A DNA stretch of 50,899 nt from an uncultured Granulicatella sp. (GCA_934193545.1 CAKPVL010000005.1:1-50899); one strand, 5' to 3'; counted from the stretch's first letter, positions 1-9,011 are shown. Notes: generated by a model not told the origin, from the letters alone. Numbers and translations: made by a program.

Positions 1-684
1 CAAGTGATCTTCAATTGTTACACCCTTGATATTTTGTTTGTTACGATTGACAGAAATTGTGTATTGAACTTCTTTATGATTTCCGCTATTAACCCAGCTA
101 GTCTTTGTTAAAAGTCTTGGGTTACCGTCCCCAATACCTTTAAATGTTACTTTACCAGCTACTTTTGTTACAGCATTGACTGTAACAACAACAGGAATTT
201 CTCCTTGTTGAGGGTGTTTTTTGAAGTCAATACGTGCATAGAAGAAGAAAGACCCGTTTGTATCAGAGTGCGTTTCAACATAATTTGTATACGTTAATGT
301 TAATTTTTTGTTCGTAGCATCAACCGTAGCATGAGCAATGACTTCGTTAGTATTGATATCACGAATTTCAAAACTATCCGAAGTAATCATTAATGCATCT
401 GGTACAGTAACTACTGTTTGATCGCCAGCTTTAACATTTTTTCCTGCTAAATCATATGTAGCATTAATACGGAAAGTAGCCCATTGTGCTAAGTCCCAAT
501 CTAGATTGCCACCTTCATTATTTGTTACGTTCACAATCGTAATTGTATCCGCAAATTTACCGGTAACCGATACTGCCGGTGTTGTCTCTTCAGCAGATGC
601 ATTATGAGAAGCTAATGTGAAAAGTGCTGTTAATAAAAATAGTAAGAACGAAAAAATCCCCAATTTTTTCCCGTTTTTGTTCAT
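1..684 (-). CDS. Secreted adhesin-like surface protein, N-terminal part (cut by window edge)
   Basis: The reading frame is open from the ATG to the window edge (228 codons), so the 3' part is missing. The protein starts with a basic N-region, a hydrophobic core (about residues 8-25) and a likely signal-peptidase site after Ala-Ser-Ala at residue 31. The mature part is Thr/Val/Asn-rich and beta-like, with stretches such as DQTVVTVPDAL and KLTLTYTNYV that resemble the N-terminal Ig-like domains of Cna/SdrG-type (MSCRAMM) adhesins. Family knowledge predicts Cna-B repeats and a C-terminal LPXTG sorting signal beyond the edge, but none of that is visible. No YSIRK motif is present. A GAGGAAAG ribosome site precedes the ATG. 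It is divergent from the next gene. The adhesin class is an inference from sequence style; the ligand is unknown. Confidence 0.72.
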   Translation of the reverse strand, partial: MNKNGKKLGIFSFLLFLLTALFTLASHNASAEETTPAVSVTGKFADTITIVNVTNNEGGNLDWDLAQWATFRINATYDLAGKNVKAGDQTVVTVPDALMITSDSFEIRDINTNEVIAHATVDATNKKLTLTYTNYVETHSDTNGSFFFYARIDFKKHPQQGEIPVVVTVNAVTKVAGKVTFKGIGDGNPRLLTKTSWVNSGNHKEVQYTISVNRNKQNIKGVTIEDHL

Positions 685-773
685 CGTGCTTTCCTCTTTT
701 CTTATTAAATTGATGGTAAAAATTACCTCTCCCGTTCATTTTATCACATTTAATTCCTAATTAATACCTTAAA

Positions 774-786
774 GGTGAAATTCACC
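774..786. promoter_or_regulatory. Palindromic operator candidate upstream of the adhesin gene
   Basis: GGTGAAATTCACC is a perfect 6-1-6 palindrome about 90 bp upstream of the adhesin ATG. Size and symmetry suit a dimeric repressor or activator. No cognate regulator can be named from this window. Confidence 0.35.
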
Positions 787-934
787 GCGTTTTTTTCATC
801 TTTTTTTCAAAGAAATTTTCCCCAAAGGTTCAGAAACCTTGAAAAATAAAGCGTTTTAGTGGATTGTTTCCTTTAAACTAATTAAAAAATACACAATCAT
901 TTCCATCCTAAAAGCCTGTAAACAACGCCCAACC

Positions 935-963
935 TTGACAAGAACTCTATTATTACCTATCAT
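935..963 (+). promoter_or_regulatory. Sigma-A promoter of the membrane-protein gene
   Basis: A perfect -35 box TTGACA (935-940), a 17-bp spacer and a -10 box TATCAT (958-963, 5 of 6) lie 30 bp upstream of the plus-strand ATG at 993. A GAGG ribosome site sits between them. Confidence 0.75.
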
Positions 964-992
964 TAAGCTATACTTAAGAATGAGGTATTATT

Positions 993-1814
993 ATGAATAA
1001 TGAATCGCAAACGATATCAATCGAAAGCATTCTTCACCAAGCAACTACCCCGTGGTTGAGCTTTGTCTTAGCACCGCTTGGTTATTGCTTTATCGGTTTG
1101 ATTCTTGCATTAAGACAACAGCAATTTCAATTTTTGCATTTTGTCGTTTTATTTTTATTTTTTGTAGCTATTTACTTACAAGAAAATTCATATCGAAAAC
1201 TAGCACTACATCCAGAGAAAAAGAAATGGCCAGTCATTGCATTAACGAATGTTATTCTCTTTGCCATTCTATTCTATTTCTACCAAACAGTCGCTATTAG
1301 AGTGGTTCTACTACTCTTTGCCATCGTGTTATTTAATCATACGAATCTGTTTGAAGTGAAGGTAAATGAAGTTTCATATATTTATCACCTGCTACTAAAT
1401 GGGATTGCTAAATACTATATTGCAAATTTCGTTACAGTATATGTATTAAGCGGTAATGTAACTTCTGCTATTAGCGCTCAACTCTTCCAATATGTTTTAT
1501 TTGGACTTTATGTGTCTCATATCAAAACAAAACTAACAGAGAGAAAAGAAGGTAAAAGGCATTTCGGTCCAGCAGCTGTTATCTTTAATGTATTTGTCAG
1601 TCTGTCATGGCTAGTTGGAACAGTCGTTTACTACTTATGGTATTTGAATCATTTCAATATTTTGGGAATCATTTTATTCTCATTATCATTATTAATTCCG
1701 ATTCTTTACCAAATCCACTTTAGAAAACAGTACACAGTGAATCGTTTAATTACATACCTTCATTGGTATTTAGTTATAATGTCTGTTTTATATGGATTCT
1801 TTATCGCAATTTAA
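993..1814 (+). CDS. Polytopic membrane protein of unknown function
   Basis: A 273-residue, strongly hydrophobic protein with roughly eight predicted membrane segments (about residues 22-42, 48-63, 80-98, 100-115, 130-152, 163-176, 195-217, 223-240 and 252-272). They are separated by short basic loops such as KTKLTERKEGKR near 180-190, which is probably cytoplasmic. There is no signal peptide, no transporter signature and no catalytic motif I recognise. The overall size and helix spacing recall the UbiA prenyltransferase fold, but the Asp-rich NDxxD motifs that define that family are absent, so I do not assign it. It has its own strong promoter and a terminator shared with nth, so it is probably a single-gene transcription unit. 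The ATG is preceded by GAGG. The frame is certain; the function is not known. Confidence 0.85.
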   Translation: MNNESQTISIESILHQATTPWLSFVLAPLGYCFIGLILALRQQQFQFLHFVVLFLFFVAIYLQENSYRKLALHPEKKKWPVIALTNVILFAILFYFYQTVAIRVVLLLFAIVLFNHTNLFEVKVNEVSYIYHLLLNGIAKYYIANFVTVYVLSGNVTSAISAQLFQYVLFGLYVSHIKTKLTERKEGKRHFGPAAVIFNVFVSLSWLVGTVVYYLWYLNHFNILGIILFSLSLLIPILYQIHFRKQYTVNRLITYLHWYLVIMSVLYGFFIAI

Positions 1815-1822
1815 ATCAAAAA

Positions 1823-1848
1823 AATGGTTGGACAATTGTCCAACCATT
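1823..1848. terminator. Bidirectional intrinsic terminator between convergent genes
   Basis: A perfect inverted repeat centred on GGACAATTGTCC has A-runs on the left and T-runs on the right. It can therefore end both the plus-strand membrane-protein transcript and the minus-strand nth transcript. The nth stop codon lies 3 bp beyond it. Confidence 0.9.
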
Positions 1849-1851
1849 TTT

Positions 1852-2490
1852 TTATACTTCTTTTTGACCATAGGCACAAATATCCAGTAAAGGACAACTT
1901 GCACATTTCGGTTTTCTAGCAATACAATGATATCTTCCAAAGAAAATCATCCAGTGATGGGCTTTTCCCCATAAGTCTTTTGGTACTTTCTTACAAAGCG
2001 TCTCTTCAACTTCTAGTACACTGGCAGATTGTTTCACGATTTGAAGGCGTTTGGATACACGCTCGACATGCGTATCTACTGCAAATGCAGGTAATCCGAA
2101 CGCGACGCTTAACACCACATTCGCTGTCTTTCTACCGACTCCCGCGAGTTGTACGAGCTCTTCTCTTGTACGTGGGACTTCACCGTCAAATCGTTCAACT
2201 AATTGCTGTGCGCACAGACGAATATTCTTTGCCTTATTTCTGTAAAGACCTAATGACTGAATACACTCTATCACAACTTCTTCTTCACTATTCGCCAAGG
2301 CATGCGCATTTGGATAAATTGCAAAGAGTTTCGGCGTGACCTTATTCACACCTTTATCAGTTGCTTGCGCGCTGAGAATAGTCGCAATCAGCAATTGAAA
2401 CGGCGTCTCGTGATCCAGTTCGCAATGCGCATCTGGAAATAGTTTTTGCATTTCGAGAACTGCTTGTAATGTTTTTGCTTTTGATAACAT
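1852..2490 (-). CDS. nth: Endonuclease III (DNA glycosylase/AP lyase)
   Basis: Nth excises oxidised pyrimidines and cleaves the abasic site by beta-elimination in base-excision repair. The 212-residue length is typical. The helix-hairpin-helix LAGVGRKTA (115-123) carries the catalytic Lys121, and the catalytic Asp139 is in PAFAVDTHV. The C-terminus has the [4Fe-4S] pattern C-x6-C-x2-C-x5-C (Cys189, 196, 199, 205). The ATG lies one base after the dnaD stop codon, so translation is probably coupled; only a weak GAAGAG ribosome site is seen. It is the last gene of the asnS-dnaD-nth group, as in Bacillus. Confidence 0.97.
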   Translation of the reverse strand: MLSKAKTLQAVLEMQKLFPDAHCELDHETPFQLLIATILSAQATDKGVNKVTPKLFAIYPNAHALANSEEEVVIECIQSLGLYRNKAKNIRLCAQQLVERFDGEVPRTREELVQLAGVGRKTANVVLSVAFGLPAFAVDTHVERVSKRLQIVKQSASVLEVEETLCKKVPKDLWGKAHHWMIFFGRYHCIARKPKCASCPLLDICAYGQKEV

Positions 2491-2491
2491 C

Positions 2492-3181
2492 TTATCTCTT
2501 CACCCAATTTACTAATGGAACTGATTGACTAGCAGTTTCATTTGGTTTTACGTCTACTTGTGCATTCTTCGTGCGAGTTTCAGACGCTGCTAATTGTTGC
2601 GCAGATTGAATCCCTTTGTTCTTCCACGCCAGTAAAATACGGTCAATATATTTCACATTATGCGCTTGATTTAAAACCGCCTCTTTTAAGGCAGCCACGA
2701 TTAATTCCTGTGGATACTTGTCGTTATGAATCCATCCAGAAATCATCTCAATTTCAAATCCGCTTAACTGACGATTAAACTCTTGCTCAATTAACGTCAA
2801 CACATTGACATCTTTTTGCGACATCTTTTCAACACTAAAAGAGTTTTGCTTAAATAACACTTCTAGTTGACGAAGAAGCGGTTTAAAACTGTAGTAATCC
2901 ACTTTTTTTCCGTCTTGTGCTTCGCGCTGTTTAATCTCTAACACTTGTCGATCCATTAAATGTTGAATAATGCTAAATAATTGTCTTTCGTCGACTCCAA
3001 ATTGTTGGCATGTTTCTCGAATATTTAACACAAATGATTCTTCTGGATGTCGTTGCATTAACCATGCAATTAATAAGCATTCATCTGCCGTCAATTGCAA
3101 TTTTCGGTAATTTTGAAGAAGTGCATTCGGAACAGACGTACTGCCACTATAAATCCAATGTTCTTGGAATGTTAATGCCAT
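2492..3181 (-). CDS. dnaD: DNA replication initiation protein DnaD
   Basis: DnaD is the low-GC Gram-positive primosome component that remodels DNA at oriC and helps load helicase with DnaB and DnaI. The N-terminal half (about 20-110) is a winged-helix region. The C-terminal DnaD domain (about 125-195) contains the family motif YIDRILLAWKNKG at 178-190, which in relatives contributes to ssDNA binding. The 229-residue length is normal; the last 35 residues are polar and probably disordered. A GGGAGG ribosome site precedes the ATG. Although it lies in the conserved asnS-dnaD-nth order, an intrinsic terminator separates it from asnS, so read-through or its own promoter is needed. Confidence 0.96.
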   Translation of the reverse strand: MALTFQEHWIYSGSTSVPNALLQNYRKLQLTADECLLIAWLMQRHPEESFVLNIRETCQQFGVDERQLFSIIQHLMDRQVLEIKQREAQDGKKVDYYSFKPLLRQLEVLFKQNSFSVEKMSQKDVNVLTLIEQEFNRQLSGFEIEMISGWIHNDKYPQELIVAALKEAVLNQAHNVKYIDRILLAWKNKGIQSAQQLAASETRTKNAQVDVKPNETASQSVPLVNWVKR

Positions 3182-3204
3182 TTTGGGACCTCCCTCTTTT
3201 AAAA

Positions 3205-3234
3205 AAGAGCCAACGACACAAGTCAGCGGCTCTT
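3205..3234 (-). terminator. Intrinsic terminator between asnS and dnaD
   Basis: On the minus strand AAGAGCC pairs with GGCTCTT around a 16-nt loop, followed by a U-run (A-run at 3199-3206 on the plus strand). It sits between the asnS stop and the dnaD ribosome site. Confidence 0.75.
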
Positions 3235-3248
3235 TCTTATTCTTTTTA

Positions 3249-4565
3249 TTATGGGTAAATACGGTTTAATAAACGTGGGAATGGAATAGCTTCACGAATA
3301 TGTTTCGTACCAGCCACAAAGGTTACCATACGTTCTAACCCAAGACCGAATCCTGAGTGAGGAACTGAACCATACTTACGTAAATCTAAGTAGAATGCGT
3401 AGTCATCTGGATTTAGTCCATTTGATTTAATTCTATCTAATAATTTATCGTAGTCCGTTTCACGCTCACTACCCCCGATAACTTCTCCGTATCCTTCTGG
3501 AGCAAGTAAGTCAGCACATAGTACACGACTTTCGTTTCCAGGAACTGGTTTCATGTAGAAAGCTTTAATTTCAGTTGGATAGTTGATTACGAATGTTGGC
3601 ACTCCAAAATGGTTTGAAATCCAAGTTTCGTGTGGTGAACCGAAGTCATCACCGTGTTCTAAGTGTTCGTAGTCAGTATCTTCATCGTTTTCATGCGCTT
3701 GTAATAAATCAATCGCTTCATCGTATGTGATACGTTTGAACGGTTCGCTAATGTATTTCTTCAATAATTCAGTATCACGTTCAAGAGTTTCTAACGCATG
3801 TGGTGCACGGTCTAAAACGTCTTGAATTAACGCTTTAACGTATGCTTCTTGTAAGTCTAATGACTCATCATGTGTTAAGTATAAATACTCAGCATCCATC
3901 ATCCAGAACTCTGTTAAGTGACGACGAGTTTTAGATTTTTCTGCACGAAATACAGGCCCGAAGTCGAATACACGACCAAATGCCATTGCTCCAGCTTCTA
4001 AGTATAATTGACCAGATTGCGTTAAGTACGCTGGGTCTCCGAAGTAATCTGTTTCGAATAATTCAGTTGAATCTTCTGCCGCATTTCCTGAAAGAATTGG
4101 GCTATCGAATTTAATGAATCCATTTTTATCAAAGAATTCGTATGATGCGTAAATAATCGCATTACGAATTTCCATAATGGCATGTTGTTTTGTTGAACGT
4201 AACCATAAATGACGGTGGTCCATTAAGAAGTCAGTACCATGCTCTTTTGGAGTGATTGGATATTCATGACTTTCACCGATTAATTCGATGTCTTTTACTA
4301 ATAACTCATAGCCTAATTTAGAACGAGTATCTTCTTGAACGACACCTGTTACAAATACAGAACTTTCTTGAGTTAATCCTTTTGCTAATTCAAAAGTTTC
4401 TTCACTTACGTCCGCCTTTACGACAATTCCTTGGAAATAAGCTTTTCCATCACGTAATTGTAAGAACGCAATTTTACCGCTTGAACGTTTGTTAGTTACC
4501 CAAGCACCAATGGTAACAGTTTGTCCAACGTAATCTTTTGCTTGATTCATTGTTATAGTTTTCAA
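3249..4565 (-). CDS. asnS: Asparaginyl-tRNA synthetase
   Basis: A class IIb synthetase that charges tRNA-Asn with asparagine in the cytoplasm. An N-terminal OB-fold anticodon domain (about 15-100, with [20 protein letters not shown]) is followed by the catalytic core. Motif 2 is [15 protein letters not shown] (about 206-220) and motif 3 is GLGLERM near 413. I keep the TTG start: the resulting N-terminus MKTITMNQ aligns with Bacillus AsnS, and GGAAGAG lies at the right distance; the next ATG (4550) has no ribosome site. The 438-residue length is normal. It follows aspB by 15 bp, so asparagine-related functions are probably co-transcribed. Confidence 0.97.
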   Translation of the reverse strand: MKTITMNQAKDYVGQTVTIGAWVTNKRSSGKIAFLQLRDGKAYFQGIVVKADVSEETFELAKGLTQESSVFVTGVVQEDTRSKLGYELLVKDIELIGESHEYPITPKEHGTDFLMDHRHLWLRSTKQHAIMEIRNAIIYASYEFFDKNGFIKFDSPILSGNAAEDSTELFETDYFGDPAYLTQSGQLYLEAGAMAFGRVFDFGPVFRAEKSKTRRHLTEFWMMDAEYLYLTHDESLDLQEAYVKALIQDVLDRAPHALETLERDTELLKKYISEPFKRITYDEAIDLLQAHENDEDTDYEHLEHGDDFGSPHETWISNHFGVPTFVINYPTEIKAFYMKPVPGNESRVLCADLLAPEGYGEVIGGSERETDYDKLLDRIKSNGLNPDDYAFYLDLRKYGSVPHSGFGLGLERMVTFVAGTKHIREAIPFPRLLNRIYP

Positions 4566-4580
4566 AATATCACTCTTCCT

Positions 4581-5768
4581 TTACTTATATGATTCAATAA
4601 ATTCCTTAATTCGATTAGCGGCTTCTCTTAATTCCTCTTCGCTATTAGCACAGCTAAGTCTTAGGAAACCGTTGCATCCAAAGTTCTCTCCGGATACCGT
4701 TGCAACCCCTGCTTCTTCGAGTAGCTTCAAGGCAAACTCTTCTGAAGAAGCAACGCCTACGATATGCATCGCTACTTTCACATTGGCGAATAAGTAGAAT
4801 GCTCCTTTAGGCTTTTCACACTTAATTCCTTGAATGTCGTTTAATAATCCATAAAATACGTCGATTCTTCTTTGGAACTCATCACGCATTTCTTTTTTAC
4901 TAGCTTCAACATCTTCGTCGAAAGCACGATTGGCTGCATATTGTACAACCGCAGCAGGGTTACTTGTTGTGTGACTCGTTAAATCATTTAAAGCTCTAAT
5001 AATTCGCTTTGGACCAAATACATATCCAAGTCTCCATCCAGTCATCGCAACTGATTTTGATAATCCATTAATGACTAATGTGTTATTAAAAATCTCTTGG
5101 GATAAACTTGCCATACTGATGGAAGGCGCATCATAGACTAATTCATAATAAATTTCGTCTGATACGACAAACACATTATGTTTTAGCGCCCAATTTCCAA
5201 TCGCTAGTAACTCTTCTTTTGTATACAAGAGCCCTGAAGGATTCGAAGGCGCATTGAGCACCAAGAGTTTTGTCTTATCTGTTACATATTCGTTTAGTAA
5301 ATCGACTGTTAGTTTAAACGAATTTTTTTCTCTAGTTTCAATATATACCGGAACGCCATCCGCTAATTGAATTTGTTCGGCATAACTCACCCAGTAAGGA
5401 ATTGGAATTAAAACCTCGTCTCCTGGATCCACTAATGTCATAAAGACTGAATACAGCGCAAATTTAGCACCCGCAAAAGTCGCAACTTGCTCCTTTTGCA
5501 AATCAATTCCATCTTTACGTTTATGAAAATCACAAATCGCCTGTCTTAACTTATCTATTCCCAAAGCTGGTGTATAATGATCAGTTTCGTGTTTTTTCAA
5601 AGCATCAATGGCTGCCTCTGTAATCACTTCAGGTGTATTAAAATCAGGTTCACCAATCGATAAACTAATGATTTTTCTTCCCTGAGCTTTTAGTTCTCTA
5701 GCTTTTTGTGTCATTGCTAGAGTTCCTGAAGGCAAAATTTTCGACACTCTATCTGAAATTTTTACCAT
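4581..5768 (-). CDS. aspB: Class I/II aspartate aminotransferase
   Basis: A fold-type I PLP enzyme, expected to interconvert aspartate and oxaloacetate with 2-oxoglutarate and glutamate. Visible signatures are the N-terminal SLSIGEPDFNTP (35-46), NAPSNPSGLLY (172-182), the aspartate in VVSDEIYYEL that contacts the PLP ring (about 204), and the Schiff-base lysine K238 in GLSKSVAMTGWRLGY. At 395 residues it is full length. It sits between ypmB and asnS exactly as in Bacillus, which supports aspB over other aminotransferases of the subfamily. Substrate specificity is inferred from family and context. Confidence 0.94.
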   Translation of the reverse strand: MVKISDRVSKILPSGTLAMTQKARELKAQGRKIISLSIGEPDFNTPEVITEAAIDALKKHETDHYTPALGIDKLRQAICDFHKRKDGIDLQKEQVATFAGAKFALYSVFMTLVDPGDEVLIPIPYWVSYAEQIQLADGVPVYIETREKNSFKLTVDLLNEYVTDKTKLLVLNAPSNPSGLLYTKEELLAIGNWALKHNVFVVSDEIYYELVYDAPSISMASLSQEIFNNTLVINGLSKSVAMTGWRLGYVFGPKRIIRALNDLTSHTTSNPAAVVQYAANRAFDEDVEASKKEMRDEFQRRIDVFYGLLNDIQGIKCEKPKGAFYLFANVKVAMHIVGVASSEEFALKLLEEAGVATVSGENFGCNGFLRLSCANSEEELREAANRIKEFIESYK

Positions 5769-5781
5769 AAATCACCAATTT

Positions 5782-6258
5782 CTATATATTCTCAATATCT
5801 TTAATCCATTTACCATTTTTCGCTGAAATATAGTAATAACCAATACGCCCATTGCTCATACGATAATTGACTTCCCATACAGGTTCCCCATTTAAAAGGC
5901 CAAGTCTTGCTTCAAGAACTTCAACATCTGGTTTATCTTGTAATGTAATTGAACGAGCTTCTTGCTCATTGACCACTGCTGATTGCTGAAGAATTGTAAC
6001 ATCTCCACCTTCTTCAGGAATGATTGCATAAATTGCATTCCCGTCTTTATCTTCACCCATAACGGTGTAATAAGACGCATCCGTATTGTACAAGTAAAAC
6101 TTCGTTACTTTTGAAAATTCTACGGTTGGTGCCATCATCGTAAGTGCTTCGTTACGTTTTTTAATCTTTGGATCCACACTTACTAAAAAGATACTTGCAG
6201 CAGCTAAAAATAATAGAAATAAAGTGAGTAAAAGAATAAACATTGTTCTGCGTTTCAT
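5782..6258 (-). CDS. ypmB: YpmB-like membrane-anchored protein (DUF5590/PepSY-like)
   Basis: A 158-residue protein with a basic N-terminus, one membrane segment (about residues 6-29) and an extracytoplasmic domain. The C-terminal half (GEPVWEVNYRMSNGRIGYYYISAKNGKWI) has the style of PepSY-type domains. This matches B. subtilis YpmB in size, topology and position between dinG and aspB. The true start is the ATG at 6258, which has GGAGAG 8 nt upstream; a TTG codon just before it is less suitable. The molecular function of the family is unknown; PepSY-like domains are often linked to peptidase inhibition, which is not shown here. Confidence 0.85.
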   Translation of the reverse strand: MKRRTMFILLLTLFLLFLAAASIFLVSVDPKIKKRNEALTMMAPTVEFSKVTKFYLYNTDASYYTVMGEDKDGNAIYAIIPEEGGDVTILQQSAVVNEQEARSITLQDKPDVEVLEARLGLLNGEPVWEVNYRMSNGRIGYYYISAKNGKWIKDIENI

Positions 6259-6297
6259 CAATTTCTCTCCTCTACTCTAATTTTCATAGATAATGGT

Positions 6298-6303
6298 ATT
6301 ATA
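6298..6303 (-). promoter_or_regulatory. -10 box, probable ypmB-aspB-asnS promoter
   Basis: On the minus strand a perfect TATAAT lies 40 bp upstream of the ypmB ATG, in the 89-bp gap after dinG. The matching -35 (around 6320-6327) is poor. No terminator is visible after dinG, so read-through is also possible. Confidence 0.5.
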
Positions 6304-6347
6304 CGCTATTTAAAGCAAAAATACCACCATACATATAAGACGATGCC

Positions 6348-8975
6348 TTACATATTTTTATTCTTCCCAACGTTCAAACACTTCTTAAATGGTTTCTCTA
6401 TAACCGTAGCATTTTCCGGGAAAACACTTTTTACTTTCATCGCATATTTACTAATCGTTGCCCGAACATCTAACAACCAAATTTCGGCACTCTTTTGATG
6501 CGGTCTACTAAAACGTCCTAGCCCTTGATACAGTTGAAGAAGCATCATCCTCATCGCATAATGACCGAAATAAGAACGCTCTTGTTCTTTCATCTCTAGT
6601 TGAATAATTTGTTGAGCCGTTGAGACTGGATTTGGGAATGGCAATTTAGTGATTACTAGTGAATCAATCGATTGTCCACCACTATCAAATCCTTCCCAGA
6701 AACTATAGACACCAAGTAAAATTGCATCATTTCTTTCTTGGAAACGACGTTGGATTCTTCGACCCATTTGAGGTCCTTTTTGGGCAAGAAGTTCAATTTG
6801 ATGAGCATGACAAAAGACTTCTAACAAACTTTCGACTACTAAGAGTGCCTCTACTGAATGCATTAGTACGAGCATTCTTCCGCCCTTTCGCTCATAGATT
6901 TTTTCGATACAGTCTGCAATTTGTGCGTGATACTGTTGACTCGATGAAGAATTTACGGCTACCAAATCATTCGGGATAAATATCTGATGATCGGCCGTTT
7001 CTGATTTTGTCTCAATCACCGTCAACTTCTCTTTGGCCTCTAACTCATGGAATAACGGAGTGAAGGTTGGAATCGTTGCTGAAATCCCAATTATTTGTCT
7101 CATCTTCTCTCTAAATTGATTGAAGACTTGAATGACCGGCTTGACTCTTAATAATTCTAGAGTATTTTGACCGTACTGTTCTTTTTCTTCGATGACAAAA
7201 TAATCATTGCCCTCTTTTTGAAATTGAGAGATAGACTCCATTAATTCTTTTAATAAATAAGCACTTTCTTCAAACAAAGTTGTCTTGTCTGCATTCGCTT
7301 GTAATAAATTCATTACGCCAGACAGTGCCTTTTGCATGGCATTCACCATTTCATAGTGAATCGAATCTTTCCACTCAGCAGCCGTAAACACAAAGGAAGT
7401 TGACAGTTGTTGTCCACCCTTCAACTCTTCAAACCATGTTTCATATAAATCACAAATTTCTAATAACTTGCGGTTCATCGTACGAGAGAGGTGTTCCTCT
7501 TCCTTTGAAAAATGAAACATCGCATTTAAGTGATGGTCAGACCATAATTGTTGCAACTCGAATAAATGAGAGAAGTTAACGGTAGTCGTGCCATGTTGCT
7601 CTAGGGCATGCTCAAACTGCTGCACTTCATCAATCAGTACAACAGGTTTTACACGATGAGCAATCAATGAAGCGTACTGAATAAGGAATGCATGATTCGT
7701 AACCACAATTGGACTTTGTTGAACTGAAGCTACTGCCTTGTCCCAATACAGACTTCCTTCCTCATTTGCATCTTTTACCGATATTTCTTTCCATAACGTT
7801 GCTTGATGAAGCACTTGATTACATTCAGATAAATCACCTGTTTGCGTCTGGGTAATCCAGACGAGTAACCCCATAATCGAAAGGCTGTTTCTTGGACTTC
7901 TCTCCTCTTGATACTTATGAAATGCTCGCTTGAAGGCTGTTAAATCAATATAGTGTCTCTGTCCTTTGATAGAAATAACAGGTGTCTTAATCTTTAACTC
8001 TGAAATAATCGAAGCGATACTATCCTCCATTAATTGTTGTTGTAATAGTAAGTTCGAAGTTACAATCCAGATTGGCTTTCTCTTACTCGCTTTTTCAAAT
8101 GCTGCTAGTAAGTAGGCGTATGTTTTCCCCGAACCAGGGCTGGCTTCAATAAAATGTAAAGGTTCGTCAGTTTCAATCATCGATTCTATGGTGGTTATCA
8201 TCTCACGCTGACTTGCCTTATCTTCTAAGAATCCAGAATCTACTAATTTCTGATAAGCTTCAAGTGCATTCGTTTTTCGTTTAGAAGACTTTAGTTCTAC
8301 CTCTTTTACAGCTAAAGGAGAAACGACAAAACCTTGTTCTAAAGGAAATTCTTCGCTTTCTTCTTTGCCTTTTTCTTCTAACATTTCCTCAAAAATCGTA
8401 CCCGTATCCCCTAGTAATTCTCCAGAGAATTCGGTTAGCTGTTTCAACGTGATTGTCGACAACGCTCGAAATTTAGTCTTCATTTTTAAGAATAGTTCAG
8501 CTGTTGCTCGAGCATCACTTCCTGCTGTATGTACTTGAGTATGCCGAATCTCCAGCGACTCTGTTAAATCACTAAGGCGATAACTGAGTGCCGTTGGATA
8601 ACAAATTTGAGCTAGTTGCACCGTATCAATAAGAGGCACATCCAATTCTAGACCTACTGCATCTTTTAAAGCAGACATAATAAAAGGTCCGTCAAAACCA
8701 ACATTATGAGCGACGAGCGTTCGATCTTCTAACAGATTAAAAATCGTCATCGCTACTTCATCAAAATAAGGAGCCTTTGCAACATCTGCATTGGTCACTC
8801 CTGTTAATAATTGAATCTCGAAAGGAATTCTTTTTTCAGGATTAATATTCAGTGAGACATGCTCAATCACTTCATCGCCATCGATTAATGTACAACCAAA
8901 TTGGAAGATTCGATCTCCACTCTCATATTTTGGCCCTGTCGTTTCTAAATCAATGACCGCATATTTTCTTATCAT
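6348..8975 (-). CDS. dinG: DinG-family protein: DEDDh exonuclease plus XPD-like helicase fold
   Basis: An 875-residue fusion. Residues 1-170 form an epsilon-like 3'-5' exonuclease with Asp9/Glu11 (VIDLETTGP), Asp95 (HNVGFDGPF), His149 and Asp154. From about 255 onward follows an SF2 XPD/DinG-like ATPase with Walker A ASPGSGKT (278-285), a DEVQ version of the DEAH box (VLIDEVQQF) and a C-terminal QGLGRFSRPHQ motif VI. The four Fe-S cysteines of E. coli DinG are absent, as is known for the Firmicute type, whose Staphylococcus aureus member acts as an exonuclease rather than a helicase. The ATG is preceded by AAAGGAG. It starts the conserved dinG-ypmB-aspB-asnS group and lies next to the glycogen island. 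Confidence 0.95.
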   Translation of the reverse strand: MIRKYAVIDLETTGPKYESGDRIFQFGCTLIDGDEVIEHVSLNINPEKRIPFEIQLLTGVTNADVAKAPYFDEVAMTIFNLLEDRTLVAHNVGFDGPFIMSALKDAVGLELDVPLIDTVQLAQICYPTALSYRLSDLTESLEIRHTQVHTAGSDARATAELFLKMKTKFRALSTITLKQLTEFSGELLGDTGTIFEEMLEEKGKEESEEFPLEQGFVVSPLAVKEVELKSSKRKTNALEAYQKLVDSGFLEDKASQREMITTIESMIETDEPLHFIEASPGSGKTYAYLLAAFEKASKRKPIWIVTSNLLLQQQLMEDSIASIISELKIKTPVISIKGQRHYIDLTAFKRAFHKYQEERSPRNSLSIMGLLVWITQTQTGDLSECNQVLHQATLWKEISVKDANEEGSLYWDKAVASVQQSPIVVTNHAFLIQYASLIAHRVKPVVLIDEVQQFEHALEQHGTTTVNFSHLFELQQLWSDHHLNAMFHFSKEEEHLSRTMNRKLLEICDLYETWFEELKGGQQLSTSFVFTAAEWKDSIHYEMVNAMQKALSGVMNLLQANADKTTLFEESAYLLKELMESISQFQKEGNDYFVIEEKEQYGQNTLELLRVKPVIQVFNQFREKMRQIIGISATIPTFTPLFHELEAKEKLTVIETKSETADHQIFIPNDLVAVNSSSSQQYHAQIADCIEKIYERKGGRMLVLMHSVEALLVVESLLEVFCHAHQIELLAQKGPQMGRRIQRRFQERNDAILLGVYSFWEGFDSGGQSIDSLVITKLPFPNPVSTAQQIIQLEMKEQERSYFGHYAMRMMLLQLYQGLGRFSRPHQKSAEIWLLDVRATISKYAMKVKSVFPENATVIEKPFKKCLNVGKNKNM

Positions 8976-9011
8976 GAGAAAAGCTCCTTTCTTAAGAATT
9001 CCTACTTATTT

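Larger units (their letters stand above)
685..992. other. Divergent intergenic region, adhesin / membrane protein
   Basis: This 308-bp AT-rich stretch holds the two divergent start regions. It carries a sigma-A promoter for the plus-strand gene, a 13-bp palindrome in the adhesin upstream region, and a short inverted repeat (AAGGTT..AACCTT, 825-840). A TAAAAT -10 candidate for the adhesin lies about 55 bp before its ATG, without a convincing -35. No gene is seen here. Confidence 0.6.

Noticed and set aside
993..1814. UbiA-family prenyltransferase (menA-like)
   Set aside because: The Asp-rich NDxxDxxxD motifs are absent.
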